Assembly: GCA_003313425.1 (NCBI GenBank)
Contig: NHZP01000042.1
Coordinates: forward strand, 124,001 to 188,000
Length of the DNA stretch: 64,000 nt
DNA from: Pseudopyrenochaeta lycopersici
Taxonomy: Eukaryota; Ascomycota; Dothideomycetes; Pleosporales; Pseudopyrenochaetaceae
Direction of reading: 5' to 3'
Positions 33,948-43,578 of the stretch are shown here, one piece after another. Made by a program: the position numbers and the translations under genes. Under the pieces are notes generated by a model that was not told the DNA's origin, searched no databases, and saw nothing but the letters and a program-made list of their open reading frames with translations. The stretch's first letter is position 1. Each line of letters opens with the position of its first letter.

Positions 33948-33963
33948 GGTTATGAGCCCGGGT
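33948..33963 (+). promoter_or_regulatory. Primer-binding site matching the initiator tRNA-Met anticodon arm
   Basis: GGTTATGAGCCCGGGT begins at the base after the LTR. Its complement contains GGGCTCATAACC, the conserved anticodon stem-loop of eukaryotic initiator tRNA-Met, not the tRNA 3' end. That is the half-tRNA priming known for Drosophila copia and yeast Ty5. The same 16 bases follow the LTR remnant at 9568. Confidence 0.8.
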
Positions 33964-34000
33964 TCAGCGCCTATTTTCATACCTGATTCGAGCTTGGCCC

Positions 34001-34385
34001 CCACTCGCAGCAATCTTCAAAGCCTGCCACTCGCAGCAATCTTCAAAGCCTGCCACTCGCAGCAATCCTCAAAGCCTGCCACTCGCAGCAATCCTCAAGC
34101 CTGCCACTCGCAGCATTCCTCAAGCCTGCCACTCGCAGCAACCTTCAAAGCCTGCTCCGGCAGCAACACCAAAAACCCGTGCGCAAACTTAGCTCTACAC
34201 AGACGACCCAGTCTTGCCTCAGGCAGGAGCCCTATTGCCCCTGAGTAACGAGCAGATTTCCCGGCATACACACACACACATACTTGAAGCCCGCGCGCAA
34301 ACTTCGCTCTGTACAGACGACCAAGTTGTACCTCAGACAGGAGCCTTATTACCCCTGAGCAACGAGCATGTTTCCCGGCACTCCA
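34001..34385 (+). repeat. Tandem repeats in the Copia leader
   Basis: About six units of 25-26 bp (core CACTCGCAGCAATCTTCAAA then GCCTGC) run from 34002 to about 34157. They are followed by two copies of a block of about 80 bp, about 115 bp apart (each with ACAGACGACC, CAGGAGCC and TTTCCCGGCA). They lie between the primer site and the polyprotein start. Confidence 0.85.
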
Positions 34386-34634
34386 CCGGCACCCCACCTG
34401 GGGACCCCACTCAATTTCCTTTTGCTCTGCACAGACGTTCATCTCACAATTCAAGCAGGAACCCTCTGAGAAATAAACCAAAACAAAATCTCCTCGCAAA
34501 CACAACAAAAAAAAAAACAATTAAAACTATTACGACCCAATTCCTTAGACGATCAAGTCATCCGAGTTTTTTTTTTCAACGGCCAGATGCCATTGCAAGG
34601 CCCACCATAGAGGAACGTGGCCCTCGAGACATAA

Positions 34635-37600
34635 ATGCAACAAGATCCTTTCGAACCAAATCCAGCGCCGATGGCACCCCAGACACGAGCCCAACAACGC
34701 GGTTCCGGTACCACCAACGACGTTCCAAGCTCCTCCGGCACGATCAACGTATCCACCAACCAAACACTCCAACCTCTATCTCATCGTCAACAGCCTCTAC
34801 ATGGTCCCCTTCAACGAAGACTCGAACTCGAAGAACCTGCCGTTGAAGTTGAAGTAGCCAGACTCTTCGGCTCCGGCAGCAACTACACACACACTAAGTT
34901 TCCTCAGCTACAAGGGGCATCCAACTGGGCTGAGTTCGACGAGGCACTACAAAACGCTGCCCGAGCCGAACACGTCCATAAGCTACTCGACCTCCCTGGG
35001 ATGCCAGCTAGCATCACAGATCCTTCCGAGCCCCCCGACGGCAGCGACACCGAGATATGGAACAACTATGTTCGGCGATGCGCTAGATACGAAAGAGCCA
35101 ATGATAACCTGCTCGCGGGCATAAAGCACAACCTGTCCCCTTACATGAAGGAGAAGGTCAGAGGCATTTATCACGCAAATGAGGTCTATCGGATTCTCCG
35201 GGACGAGTCCCAGCAGCGGGGAGCAAATCTGCTAGCCGAGGAAATCGAGGGCTTAATCCACGACAACTTAAACCAACACAAAGGGGTACAGGACTACTCA
35301 CAGACATTCATGTCGCGAGTCAACAAGATCCGGCGCATGAACCTGTCCTGGCACCTTCCTGAGGAACTACTCCAATTGTGGTTCCTCACCAATCTCGGCG
35401 AATCCTTCAGCACCTTTCGTTCCACACTCTACCAACACTTCAGCGTGGCAGGCGTAGGAACAGGCCAAACGCTCTCCCTCCAAGAAACCATGTCCCGGGC
35501 CACCGACGAATGGTCTCGCATACAATCGGAACAAAAGACCTCGGCCTACCTGGCCAGCGGCTCATTCCGATCTGGCGGAAAGCGACCCGGCAGTAACACC
35601 CTTAGTAACTTACAAAATTACAAGCGACCTACCATTAATCAGCAAAACCCAATAGAACGCACTTGGAAGATCCCAGTTACTGCAAGACCCCACGAACAAA
35701 ACCTTTGTAGCGTCCATGGCTGGATCCCTGGCCGTGGCAACCACAATGATGCGGAATGTCGCTTACAGCAAGAAAAGAAAGCGTTCATGACCAGCACCGA
35801 TAACAGTGCTGAGCTCTCATCAGCGGGCCCAGAGGACAACGAACAAGTACTACTGAATTGGCCTGAAGGCATGAACACTACGTACATTGCAGGCTTCGAA
35901 GAACCCGAATCCTATGCCTCTATCAATGAGATTACTACCAAAGTTCCTCCGCGTCTCAATAGTGCTAAATCCCTAGACTGGCTACTCGACAGCGCTGCTG
36001 GTCGCCATCTCTGCTGCCAACGCGAGATGTTCAGCGACTTCCAGGCGTTCCCGAAGCCTATACCAATGCGAGGCGTAGGAACCGGAGCAGAAGCCCTAGG
36101 GGAAGGCACTGTACCTATCATAGTACAGCGAGTCAACAACACGCAACGAATAGAGTTTAAAAGAGTACTATATGTTCCCTACATGACGGTAAACCTGATA
36201 TCTGTCAGCGTCATCACAAGCCAGCCTGGCATGGGCTATTACCAGGACTCCCGATGCGCCCGCATCACGAAGCGGCACCAAGGGAAAAACACCCTGATCC
36301 TCTTGGGTTCTGTTCATGGCGTCTTCCGGAAGCTCCGGTACTCAATTAAGGAATCTCTTGAACTCTGGAATTACGCCACAGAAACACCTAGTGGTACGAT
36401 GGCCTTTGTTACCGAGCACACCACTCCTGCCATCTCACTCATGGACCTCCACAAACGGATGGGTCACCTCAACTACAAGACCTGCAAGACTCTAGCCAAA
36501 CAACTGGAGATACCGCTCCTGGACGACCGGACCGACCTACTCTGCGCCTCCTGTGTCCACGGCAAAGGCCATGCCCAAAACCACATGGCATTAGTAACCC
36601 GCGCCACGCGACGAGGCGAGCGCCAATTTGCGGATCTTGGGGGGCCCATCACGCCGCCTACCCCTAACGGCGAAGCTTACTACCTCCTGATCATCGACGA
36701 CTACAGCAGGCGCCCACGACTTTACCTCCTAAAACGGAAGTCTGACGCGACACACTGGATCAAACTCGATACAGCACAGGTAGAAGCACACACTGGACTC
36801 AAGGTCCTCTACTACCGCACCGATAACGGTGGAGAGTTCAGAAACAAGCAACTCATCATACACTTTCAGAAACTAGGCACACAACCAGAACCTACGGCTC
36901 CCTATGCCCACGAGCAAGTCGGCGCAGTAGAACGAGTTCACAGAACTCTCTGGGGACTGGTGCGGGCAGTCTTTCATGACAGCCAACTACCACTCGAACT
37001 CTGGGGAGAGATCCTCCGAGCAATCGTCTACATCTGGGAACGATCACCACAGTCCGCTCTCAACGGCCTCTCCTCTTATGAAGTTTGGTACGGCTATAAA
37101 CCTACCGTTCACTACTTCCGGCGTCTCGGGTGTCAAGCCCACAAACTAATCCCTAAGGAGAAACACCCCAAGAAACTCGACAGTCGCACCAAACCTTGCG
37201 TGCTAGTTGGCTATGAGGCTGAAAATATATACCGACTCTGGAACCCCTCTACCGGTGAAATCGAGCGCGCCAAAGAAGTATTATTTGACGAGAATGTCCG
37301 CCTCAAGCACTCGGCAGAATACAAGCTCCCCTCTTGCTCTGCCATGTCTGCGGCCATTCCGACACCCGAAGAAGTCCTCCCTGCTAAACAATTAGCTCGG
37401 TTCCCACAAGTGCCCGCTCTAAAACCTACCACAACTCAGGACCTCACGGCACGCGTTGAGGGGGCGAATCGGGATCAACTACAACGCGACCTTGATCTGA
37501 GTCCTGCTGAGCTCCAACAAGTCCTTGACCTAGCCGCCAACCCAATAGAGCCAGTCAACCTTGAACAGAACCCCAAACGTCACCGCTCGGCCACAGGGGG

Positions 37601-39380
37601 CGCCAAAGAAAATGAAATCAACTGCCTTGAGGTCCTCAATCAACCATGGGCTTTCCTAGAAGACATCAAAGACCGCATCCACCAACTCGACCTCCCGCCA
37701 CTGCCGTCCTTCCCACTACTTGAACAATGCAGACCTAGGAGTTGCCGACAGCTAGCTATAGAAGCCTTCCATGCCGCCGTGTCCTTTGACAACAACGATC
37801 TCGAAGCATACGGCAATACAGTCCAAGGCCAGCTGCCTGAACCCCTTGAACCTCAAACCTACGAGCAGGCAATAAACGGTCCATATCGAGACCAATGGAT
37901 CAAGGCAATGCAAGAAGAAATGAAATCCCTAAGCCTCAATTGCACATGGGACGAAGTTCCTAAGACCCAGCAGATGAACCTACTCAGTGGCAAATGGGTA
38001 TACAAGATAAAGCGAGGCCCTGACGGCGAAATCAGCAGATTTAAGGCTCGTTGGGTCGTCCGCGGGTTTGAGCAACAACAAGGCATCGACTTCTCAGAAA
38101 CCTTTGCGTCAGTAGTACGACAGAAAACCTACCGCGTGCTGTTCGCACTGGCAGCCATTCATGACTGGGAAATTGAGCAAATGGACGTTAAAACCGCCTT
38201 CCTCTACGGGCCCATTGACACCGAAGTCTTTGTAGAGCTCCCCACTGGATTCACCAAGAACGGAACAGTCTGCCGACTACGGAAGGCCCTGTACGGTCTG
38301 AAGCAAGCCCCAAGAATCTGGTACCAAACACTCCAGAAAGCGCTACAAGAGATGGGGTTTAAGAGGTCAGCATACGACGAGGCCGTTTTCTTGAACGGAG
38401 ACACCATCCTGGTAGTCTACGTCGACGACATGCTACTGTTTGGCCCCGACAAGGAACGCATTCAACACACCAAGAATCAACTACACTCGCGATTCGAAAT
38501 GAGCGACGAAGGACCCTGTAAACACTTCCTAGGCATGCAGATCTACCGAGATAGGGAGAACCGGAAGATCCGCCTAAGCCACAGCACCTACCTACGAAAG
38601 GTACTCACACGCCTAGGCCTTGACAACCTCAAGAAGAACGCAGTGCCAATGAACCCCGGGATGTTCCACAAGCCACCTGAGGACAACTACATCTGCGAGA
38701 AGAGATTACGCTACGACTACCAATCTCTGATTGGCTCTCTAATGTTCGGCATGATCGGAAGCCGGCTAGACCTAGCCTACCCAGTATCTCTGCTGAGCCG
38801 GTTCATGGTCAACCCTACACAACAGCACTATGACGCGGCAAAGAAGGTGCTGCGATACGTCTCTGGAACCCTAGACCTTGCACTAGAATTCGACGGTAAT
38901 AAGGACCAAGAGATCATAGGATGGTGCGATGCTGAGTGGGGATCCGACTGTACTGACAGCGTTTCGACAGAATGCTATATCTTCACTCTAGCAGGAGGTG
39001 CAGTCAGCTGGAAGAGCCGGAAGCAATCTGTAGTGTCGGTCTCTAGTACGGAGTCTGAGTATATGGCGCTGTTTACGGCAAGTTTAGAAGCAGCCTATCT
39101 CAAGGGACTGCTGGAAGAGCTTGGACATCCGGTTAGTCAAGGCATACTAATCTGCAGTGACAACCGAGGAGCCAAAGACTTGGTCGACAACGCCAAACAC
39201 CATGAACGCACAAAGCATATCCGGATACGATACCATAAAACCCGGGAGCTTCAAGCCGACGGCACCGTCAGAATCAAATGGGTGCCACGGGAAGAGAACA
39301 TGGCGGACATGGGAACCAAGGCATTACCACGCGAGCCACTAGAACGCTGGCGACTAGCCGCAGGCCTCGTGCCGCACTAA
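34635..39380 (+). CDS. Copia Gag-Pol polyprotein, 1581 aa
   Basis: One frame from the ATG at 34635. Gag-like N-terminus of about 400 residues with a degenerate CxxH...C finger (CSVHGWIPGRGNHNDAEC). Protease core LDWLLDSAAGRH, with DSA instead of the usual D-S/T-G. Integrase with an HHCC finger (HKRMGHL ... CASCVHGKGH) and DDE residues in FADLGGP, YRTDNGGEF and AVERVHRTLW. Reverse transcriptase with KARWVVRGFEQ, MDVKTAFLYG and YVDDML. RNase H with WCDAEWGSD, SSTESEYMAL and CSDNRGA. No stops or shifts. Expression as a single polyprotein is typical of fungal Copia elements. Confidence 0.96.
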   Translation: MQQDPFEPNPAPMAPQTRAQQRGSGTTNDVPSSSGTINVSTNQTLQPLSHRQQPLHGPLQRRLELEEPAVEVEVARLFGSGSNYTHTKFPQLQGASNWAEFDEALQNAARAEHVHKLLDLPGMPASITDPSEPPDGSDTEIWNNYVRRCARYERANDNLLAGIKHNLSPYMKEKVRGIYHANEVYRILRDESQQRGANLLAEEIEGLIHDNLNQHKGVQDYSQTFMSRVNKIRRMNLSWHLPEELLQLWFLTNLGESFSTFRSTLYQHFSVAGVGTGQTLSLQETMSRATDEWSRIQSEQKTSAYLASGSFRSGGKRPGSNTLSNLQNYKRPTINQQNPIERTWKIPVTARPHEQNLCSVHGWIPGRGNHNDAECRLQQEKKAFMTSTDNSAELSSAGPEDNEQVLLNWPEGMNTTYIAGFEEPESYASINEITTKVPPRLNSAKSLDWLLDSAAGRHLCCQREMFSDFQAFPKPIPMRGVGTGAEALGEGTVPIIVQRVNNTQRIEFKRVLYVPYMTVNLISVSVITSQPGMGYYQDSRCARITKRHQGKNTLILLGSVHGVFRKLRYSIKESLELWNYATETPSGTMAFVTEHTTPAISLMDLHKRMGHLNYKTCKTLAKQLEIPLLDDRTDLLCASCVHGKGHAQNHMALVTRATRRGERQFADLGGPITPPTPNGEAYYLLIIDDYSRRPRLYLLKRKSDATHWIKLDTAQVEAHTGLKVLYYRTDNGGEFRNKQLIIHFQKLGTQPEPTAPYAHEQVGAVERVHRTLWGLVRAVFHDSQLPLELWGEILRAIVYIWERSPQSALNGLSSYEVWYGYKPTVHYFRRLGCQAHKLIPKEKHPKKLDSRTKPCVLVGYEAENIYRLWNPSTGEIERAKEVLFDENVRLKHSAEYKLPSCSAMSAAIPTPEEVLPAKQLARFPQVPALKPTTTQDLTARVEGANRDQLQRDLDLSPAELQQVLDLAANPIEPVNLEQNPKRHRSATGGAKENEINCLEVLNQPWAFLEDIKDRIHQLDLPPLPSFPLLEQCRPRSCRQLAIEAFHAAVSFDNNDLEAYGNTVQGQLPEPLEPQTYEQAINGPYRDQWIKAMQEEMKSLSLNCTWDEVPKTQQMNLLSGKWVYKIKRGPDGEISRFKARWVVRGFEQQQGIDFSETFASVVRQKTYRVLFALAAIHDWEIEQMDVKTAFLYGPIDTEVFVELPTGFTKNGTVCRLRKALYGLKQAPRIWYQTLQKALQEMGFKRSAYDEAVFLNGDTILVVYVDDMLLFGPDKERIQHTKNQLHSRFEMSDEGPCKHFLGMQIYRDRENRKIRLSHSTYLRKVLTRLGLDNLKKNAVPMNPGMFHKPPEDNYICEKRLRYDYQSLIGSLMFGMIGSRLDLAYPVSLLSRFMVNPTQQHYDAAKKVLRYVSGTLDLALEFDGNKDQEIIGWCDAEWGSDCTDSVSTECYIFTLAGGAVSWKSRKQSVVSVSSTESEYMALFTASLEAAYLKGLLEELGHPVSQGILICSDNRGAKDLVDNAKHHERTKHIRIRYHKTRELQADGTVRIKWVPREENMADMGTKALPREPLERWRLAAGLVPH

Positions 39381-39495
39381 CCACGACCCTTGCTGCTACT
39401 CTTTTTCTTCCTTGGATGACTTGAGAAGTTTTTTAACGAGAGCAGCATATGTACGGTTGTCTCTTCCACCTTTACGGGCTCTGTCTGAGGGGGCG

Positions 39496-39656
39496 TGTTG
39501 GGATTACATAAACAGACAGACCCCTGCTAGCGCCATCTTTATATGTAGCACTCAACCGACTAGACGTGACACTGACCTCGGACAATAATGAAGACAATAC
39601 CTATCATGTCGATAGTCTCCTCTCCTCATCGTGCCGAAGAGCCTGTAAATCCAACA
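39496..39656 (+). repeat. 3' LTR of the Copia element
   Basis: 161 bp, near-identical partner of the 5' LTR, followed by the CTTGC duplication at 39657-39661. The G-rich tract just before it (39488-39495) is the likely polypurine primer. Confidence 0.93.
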
Positions 39657-40580
39657 CTTGCTATCAAGAGTATCTTCATGGTCTCTTCCAAGTATCTTCT
39701 CTCGCCCCTCTACTGCTTGTCGGAGCGGTTTCTCGGCCTCACTATACTTTTCTTGATCATAGAGTGTGCGTCCTAGCAAGTGCTTGTTGCCAAGGTTGAC
39801 TACATGGTCTCTACTGAGTGACCTTTCCTGCTCCTTCACTGCATGTCGGAGCAGCCTCTCAGCCTCGCTGTACCTCTTCTGATAGTAGAGTATGAGTCCA
39901 AGCATGTGCTTGCTAGCAAATGTGTCTTCATGGTCTCTACCGAGTGACCTCTCCTGCTCCTTTACTACTTGTCGGAGCAGTCTCTCAGCCTCATTATACT
40001 TCTTCTGATTGCAAAGTATAAGTCCTAGCCATTCCTTGCTATCAAGTGTATCTTTATGGGCTCTACTGAGTGTCTTCTCTCGCCCCTCCACTGCTTGTCG
40101 GAGCAGCCTCTCAGCCTTGCTATACTTCTTCTGACAGTAGAGTATGAGTCCAAGCATGTGCTTGCTAGCAAGTATGTCTTTATGGTCTCTTCCAAGTATC
40201 TTCTCTCGCCCCTCTACTACTTGTTGGAGCAGCCCCTTAGCCTCACTATACTTCTTCCCGTTGCAAAGTATAAGTCCTAGCCATTGCTTGCTGTCAAGTG
40301 TATCTTTATGGGCTCTACCGAGTGTCTTCTCTCGCCCCTCTACTACTCGTTGCAACAGCTCCTCAGCCTCATTGTACTTCTTCTGATAGTAGAGTGTGAT
40401 TCCAAGCATGTGCTTGCTAGCAAGTATGTCTTTATGGTCTTCTCCAAGTGTCTTCTCTCGCCCCTCCATTGCTTGTCGGAGTGGTCCCTCAGCCTCACTG
40501 TACCTCTTCTTGTCATAGAGCGTACATCTTAGTTTGAACTCCTTTTTCCCAATATTTCGCAATCTATGCCTTGAGAACAT
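39657..40580 (-). pseudogene. TPR-kinase gene, first segment (start and TPRs 1-7)
   Basis: ATG at 40580, a short lead (MFSRHRLRNIGKKEFKLRC), then seven TPR units alternating KHMLGLILYYQKKYSEAE and KQWLGLILCNQKKYSEAK types. It ends at DTLDSK where the Copia element enters; the frame then continues 35 codons into the LTR and stops at 39552. Alone it could give a TPR-only protein of 342 residues. The first unit lacks its N-terminal part, so an upstream exon may be missing. Confidence 0.82.
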
Positions 40581-41210
40581 TCTGCTACCCTGATCGTAAG
40601 TATGTCCCCTTCCTGTTGCCGTTGCAGATCGATACGCATGTAGCCGCAGAGCTAGCAGGGCGGGAAATGTGCGACGTTGACTATGGCGGGCCCAACGCTA
40701 CTAGCTTTCGCTGGGCCCACAGTATATCACGCCGCAAGTACGAAGGGAAGTTGGTGGCTTTGTCGATTCCCTGGTTGATATCAGTTCGGATGAAACCACT
40801 TGAATGCGATACGTGCGCCAGACCCAAGTTTTGAAAGCGGACATCGTATCTAGAAAACGCTACTCCAGCTTATAAACTCACCAATATATCACAATAACAA
40901 TCTTATGATCTTTTCGTTTGTTCGACGCTCTTGATGACCATCTAATCCCCTAGTAGGTGCAACGCCCCATTTTCTAGTTTGATCAGGCTGCGAGGCAGGT
41001 GCGGCTGAGCTGTACGGTTTGGGTGGGGTCAGCACTCGTATTGACGACAGCGACTAGAGCAGTCAAATCATAGCACATTCCTCCGGTAGGCCAGCCCGAC
41101 AGAAGTGCAAGAGGTATCTTGACAGCATGCAAGCATGGGGTAGTGTAGAGTTTAAGGAGTCAGAAACTGAAAAGCTCCAGTCCGCATGGCTTAGTATATA
41201 GATACGCTAG
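40581..41210. other. intergenic, no gene seen
   Basis: Upstream of the split gene. An 87-codon frame at 40571-40834 (plus) has no recognisable domain. Confidence 0.4.
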
Positions 41211-41214
41211 TGTG

Positions 41215-42774
41215 CTATAACGTGGGTCCCCACCTGGTGCACAGGTGGCACTGGCGCTGCGCAGACTGAAAGGACTCCGGCCCAAGACAGTCAAGCAACT
41301 GGCGAAGAGCGCAGTGCTGCCGGTGGCGGACTATGCGTCGCCCGTGTGGTACCCGATCGCGACGCACGAGATGAAGCAGCTCCTCATGCAGGCGCAGAGG
41401 GTCACGGCGCAGACGGTCATCAGGGGATTCCGCACGGTCGCGGGCGCGATTGCGGAGGTGGAAGCAGGCCTGATCCCCATGGAGCAGAGACTGCGCAATC
41501 AGACGATCGCGTTCTGGGTGTCGCTCCACAAGCTCGGCCAGTCCCATCCGCACTGGATGCTCAAGCGACAGCGGCTCTGCACGAAGCACCGGTCACCGCT
41601 GATGCGAACGGCAGAGATGTGCGAGGAGGTCCGAATGGACGATGTGGTGGAGGTCAAACCGTATGCGTGCCCGCCGTGGGTAGCCAGGCCCGAGGTGGTA
41701 CTCTGCGAGGGTGAAGAACAGGCGCGAGACATCATCGAAGACTACAGGCCAGGACAGGTGGACATCTTCGCAGACGCATCAGTGCGGAACGGACGAGCGG
41801 GCATTGGCATATATGCAACACCGTCCGGCGCATCCATCTCGAGGACGGTGGCCAGCCCGGATCAGGCGGACGCACATCTCACGGAGCTATTGGCGATCAG
41901 CGAGGCGGCCAACTGGCCTTGGGATCCATCGTGCACTGCGATGGACGAAGCAGGGTCGCCAGTGCCGGCCTCCCACGTACGAATCTTCTCGGATGCGCAG
42001 TCGGCGCTTCTGTCGGTGCAGAGTTGGAGGGCAAGTGCGTGCCAGGAAGTTGTGGGCGAAATCATCAAGAAGCTCCGCATGAGCAATATCACGCTGTACT
42101 GGGTGCCTAGCCACTCAGGGCTAGAGGGAAACGAGAGGGCCAACTGGCTTGCCAAGAATGCGACGAGAGCAGAGAGCGAGGAACCACCGCAGCGAGAAGG
42201 CCGCCCATGGTATCTCGTGAAACAAGCGCTGAAGAAGGCAAAGATCACAACAGGACCGCTTCTGGCCGGACGACCTGATGTAGGCAAGTTCACGAGGAAG
42301 ATTGACGCGGCGCTCCACCTAGGCAAGGCGGCAGCACTGTACCAGCAACTGAACAGCAGTGAGGCCGCGATCCTCGCGCAGCTCCGGACGTGCATGACGA
42401 GCCTTAACATATATCTCTACAAGATCAAGGCAGCAGAATCAGCGGAGTGCGAGTGTGGACTGATCGAATCGATCCCGCACTTTCTCTTCTGCTGTAGAAG
42501 ATGGACAGAGCAAAGACGGAAGCTACGGCTTCGACATGGAGAGCGGTTCGGGGACCTTTCGTACGCTCTTGGAGGCTTTTCGAGCAGACAGGAAGGGGGC
42601 GAAAGTATCGATGGACCGATAGAGCGTTGGAAGCCAGATATTGAGGTGGTGCGAGCCACGATCCAGTTCGCGATGGAGACGAGACGTCTACAGACTGTCA
42701 GCCAAGACACAGCAAGCATTGAAGAAGACAACAACGAGCGACAATGGCTACGAATTCCTACGCCCACGCCTTAA
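41215..42774 (+). mobile_element. Tad1-like LINE, 5'-truncated (RT tail and RNase H)
   Basis: An open frame without its own ATG encodes the end of a reverse transcriptase (LRPKTVKQLAKSAVLPVADYASPVWY), then RNase H (VDIFADASVRNGRAGIGIY, LTELLAISEA, VRIFSDAQSALLS, YWVPSHSGLEGNERANWLA) and a terminal finger (CECGLIESIPHFLFCC). This order is that of Tad1/I-clade fungal LINEs. The RT palm and ORF1 are missing, as expected of 5' truncation during target-primed insertion. ERAN replaces the usual ERAD, so one RNase H metal ligand is lost. No clear A-tail or duplication was found. Confidence 0.85.
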
Positions 42775-43578
42775 CCAACTAGAACTAAGTTGACAGCGAG
42801 CCACCACCGACGAACCTCCGCCAGCGCGCTGCCGATTAAGAGGCGCACGACGCCGGAATTGCCCTGCGGATGGGGGACCCCAGAAAACCACCTGGCTCAA
42901 TATCGACTTCCAATCACATACAGCATACGGTAGCGTATCACTGTTTTCTTTCTTTCTTATGTTGAGCATGGTGTTAGATATGCGATCAGCAGGTCTCATA
43001 GTTGGCTTCTGAATTGGAGCAGGTTGTGTTGATAACAGAATTGTCAGATAAGAGGCATAAAAACTGAAGTATACGAATACTGCATCGTGGACGGTATCAC
43101 CTATGTATCATCGATGTATCAGGTCTGTGTTTAAAAAGGAGAGAAAACAGAACCAACGAAAATACAATCAATTCTGATCCACGATCATGACCAAAAAGAT
43201 TCATTAAATTCTGACAAGAATGTACATAGCTGGCGTATCGTAACGGCCCATACCCATAGGGTGCATGGCCATAATAGACCACACACACACACACACATAA
43301 CGTAATATCGTTTTCAAAGCAGAACTCAAGAATCTCAAGGGGTCTCATGTGTACCAAAGCAGTTGGATCTTAGGGTCACGTGATACCCAGTGTACTGCCT
43401 GGTAGGCAAGTAACGTCCATCCACGTGTGCCGAAAAACCCATCGTGCCGAAAAATACGAGGGTTACTTTGACTTCAAGCGACTATAACCCTGCGCACACA
43501 TCGAGCTTTGCTATATTTCTTTACGGGTCTTGTATCATAGCTAATTTTAAACCCTTGAGATATCTGCTATCGTGAAGG
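42775..43578. other. intergenic with an (AC)n microsatellite
   Basis: An AC tract of about nine units lies near 43279-43297. No gene is seen. The LINE 3' end should lie in the first few hundred bases, but its border is not evident. Confidence 0.5.

Larger units (their letters stand above)
33787..39656 (+). mobile_element. Copia-type LTR retrotransposon, complete, 5870 bp
   Basis: The 5' LTR (33787-33947) and 3' LTR (39496-39656) are both 161 bp and differ at two positions by eye. Each starts TGTTGGGATTACATAAAC and ends GTAAATCCAACA. The target duplication is CTTGC at 33782-33786 and 39657-39661. A primer site follows the 5' LTR, a G-rich tract (GAGGGGGCG) precedes the 3' LTR, and one open polyprotein fills the interior. 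The domain order, integrase before reverse transcriptase, defines the Copia (Ty1) superfamily. Inserted between TPR 7 and 8 of the split gene, on the opposite strand. Confidence 0.97.
25545..40580 (-). pseudogene. TPR-array/protein-kinase gene split by three transposons
   Basis: Coding segments on the minus strand are 40580-39657, 33781-33054, 29952-29374 and 26526-25545. They are separated by a Copia element, hAT-2 and hAT-1, each with one extra copy of its target duplication. The segments sum to 3213 nt (1071 codons with the stop) and stay in one frame across all three joins. The predicted protein has about 14 TPR units of 42 residues (pattern KHLLGRTLYDQEKYSEAE then RQ.VEGREKTLGRDHEDTLDS), a linker with FSDYWFPVT, and a complete Ser/Thr kinase domain. 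Such TPR-kinase proteins resemble fungal NLR-type signalling proteins; that role is inference. As it stands the gene cannot give the full protein. Exons upstream of 40580 are possible, since the first TPR begins abruptly. Confidence 0.88.

Noticed and set aside
33948..33963. Possible tRNA gene fragment
   Set aside because: Its position right after the LTR and repetition after another LTR end fit a primer-binding site; no tRNA cloverleaf follows.
34001..34157. CRISPR-like regular repeats
   Set aside because: Units are contiguous without unique spacers and lie in a retrotransposon leader of a eukaryote.
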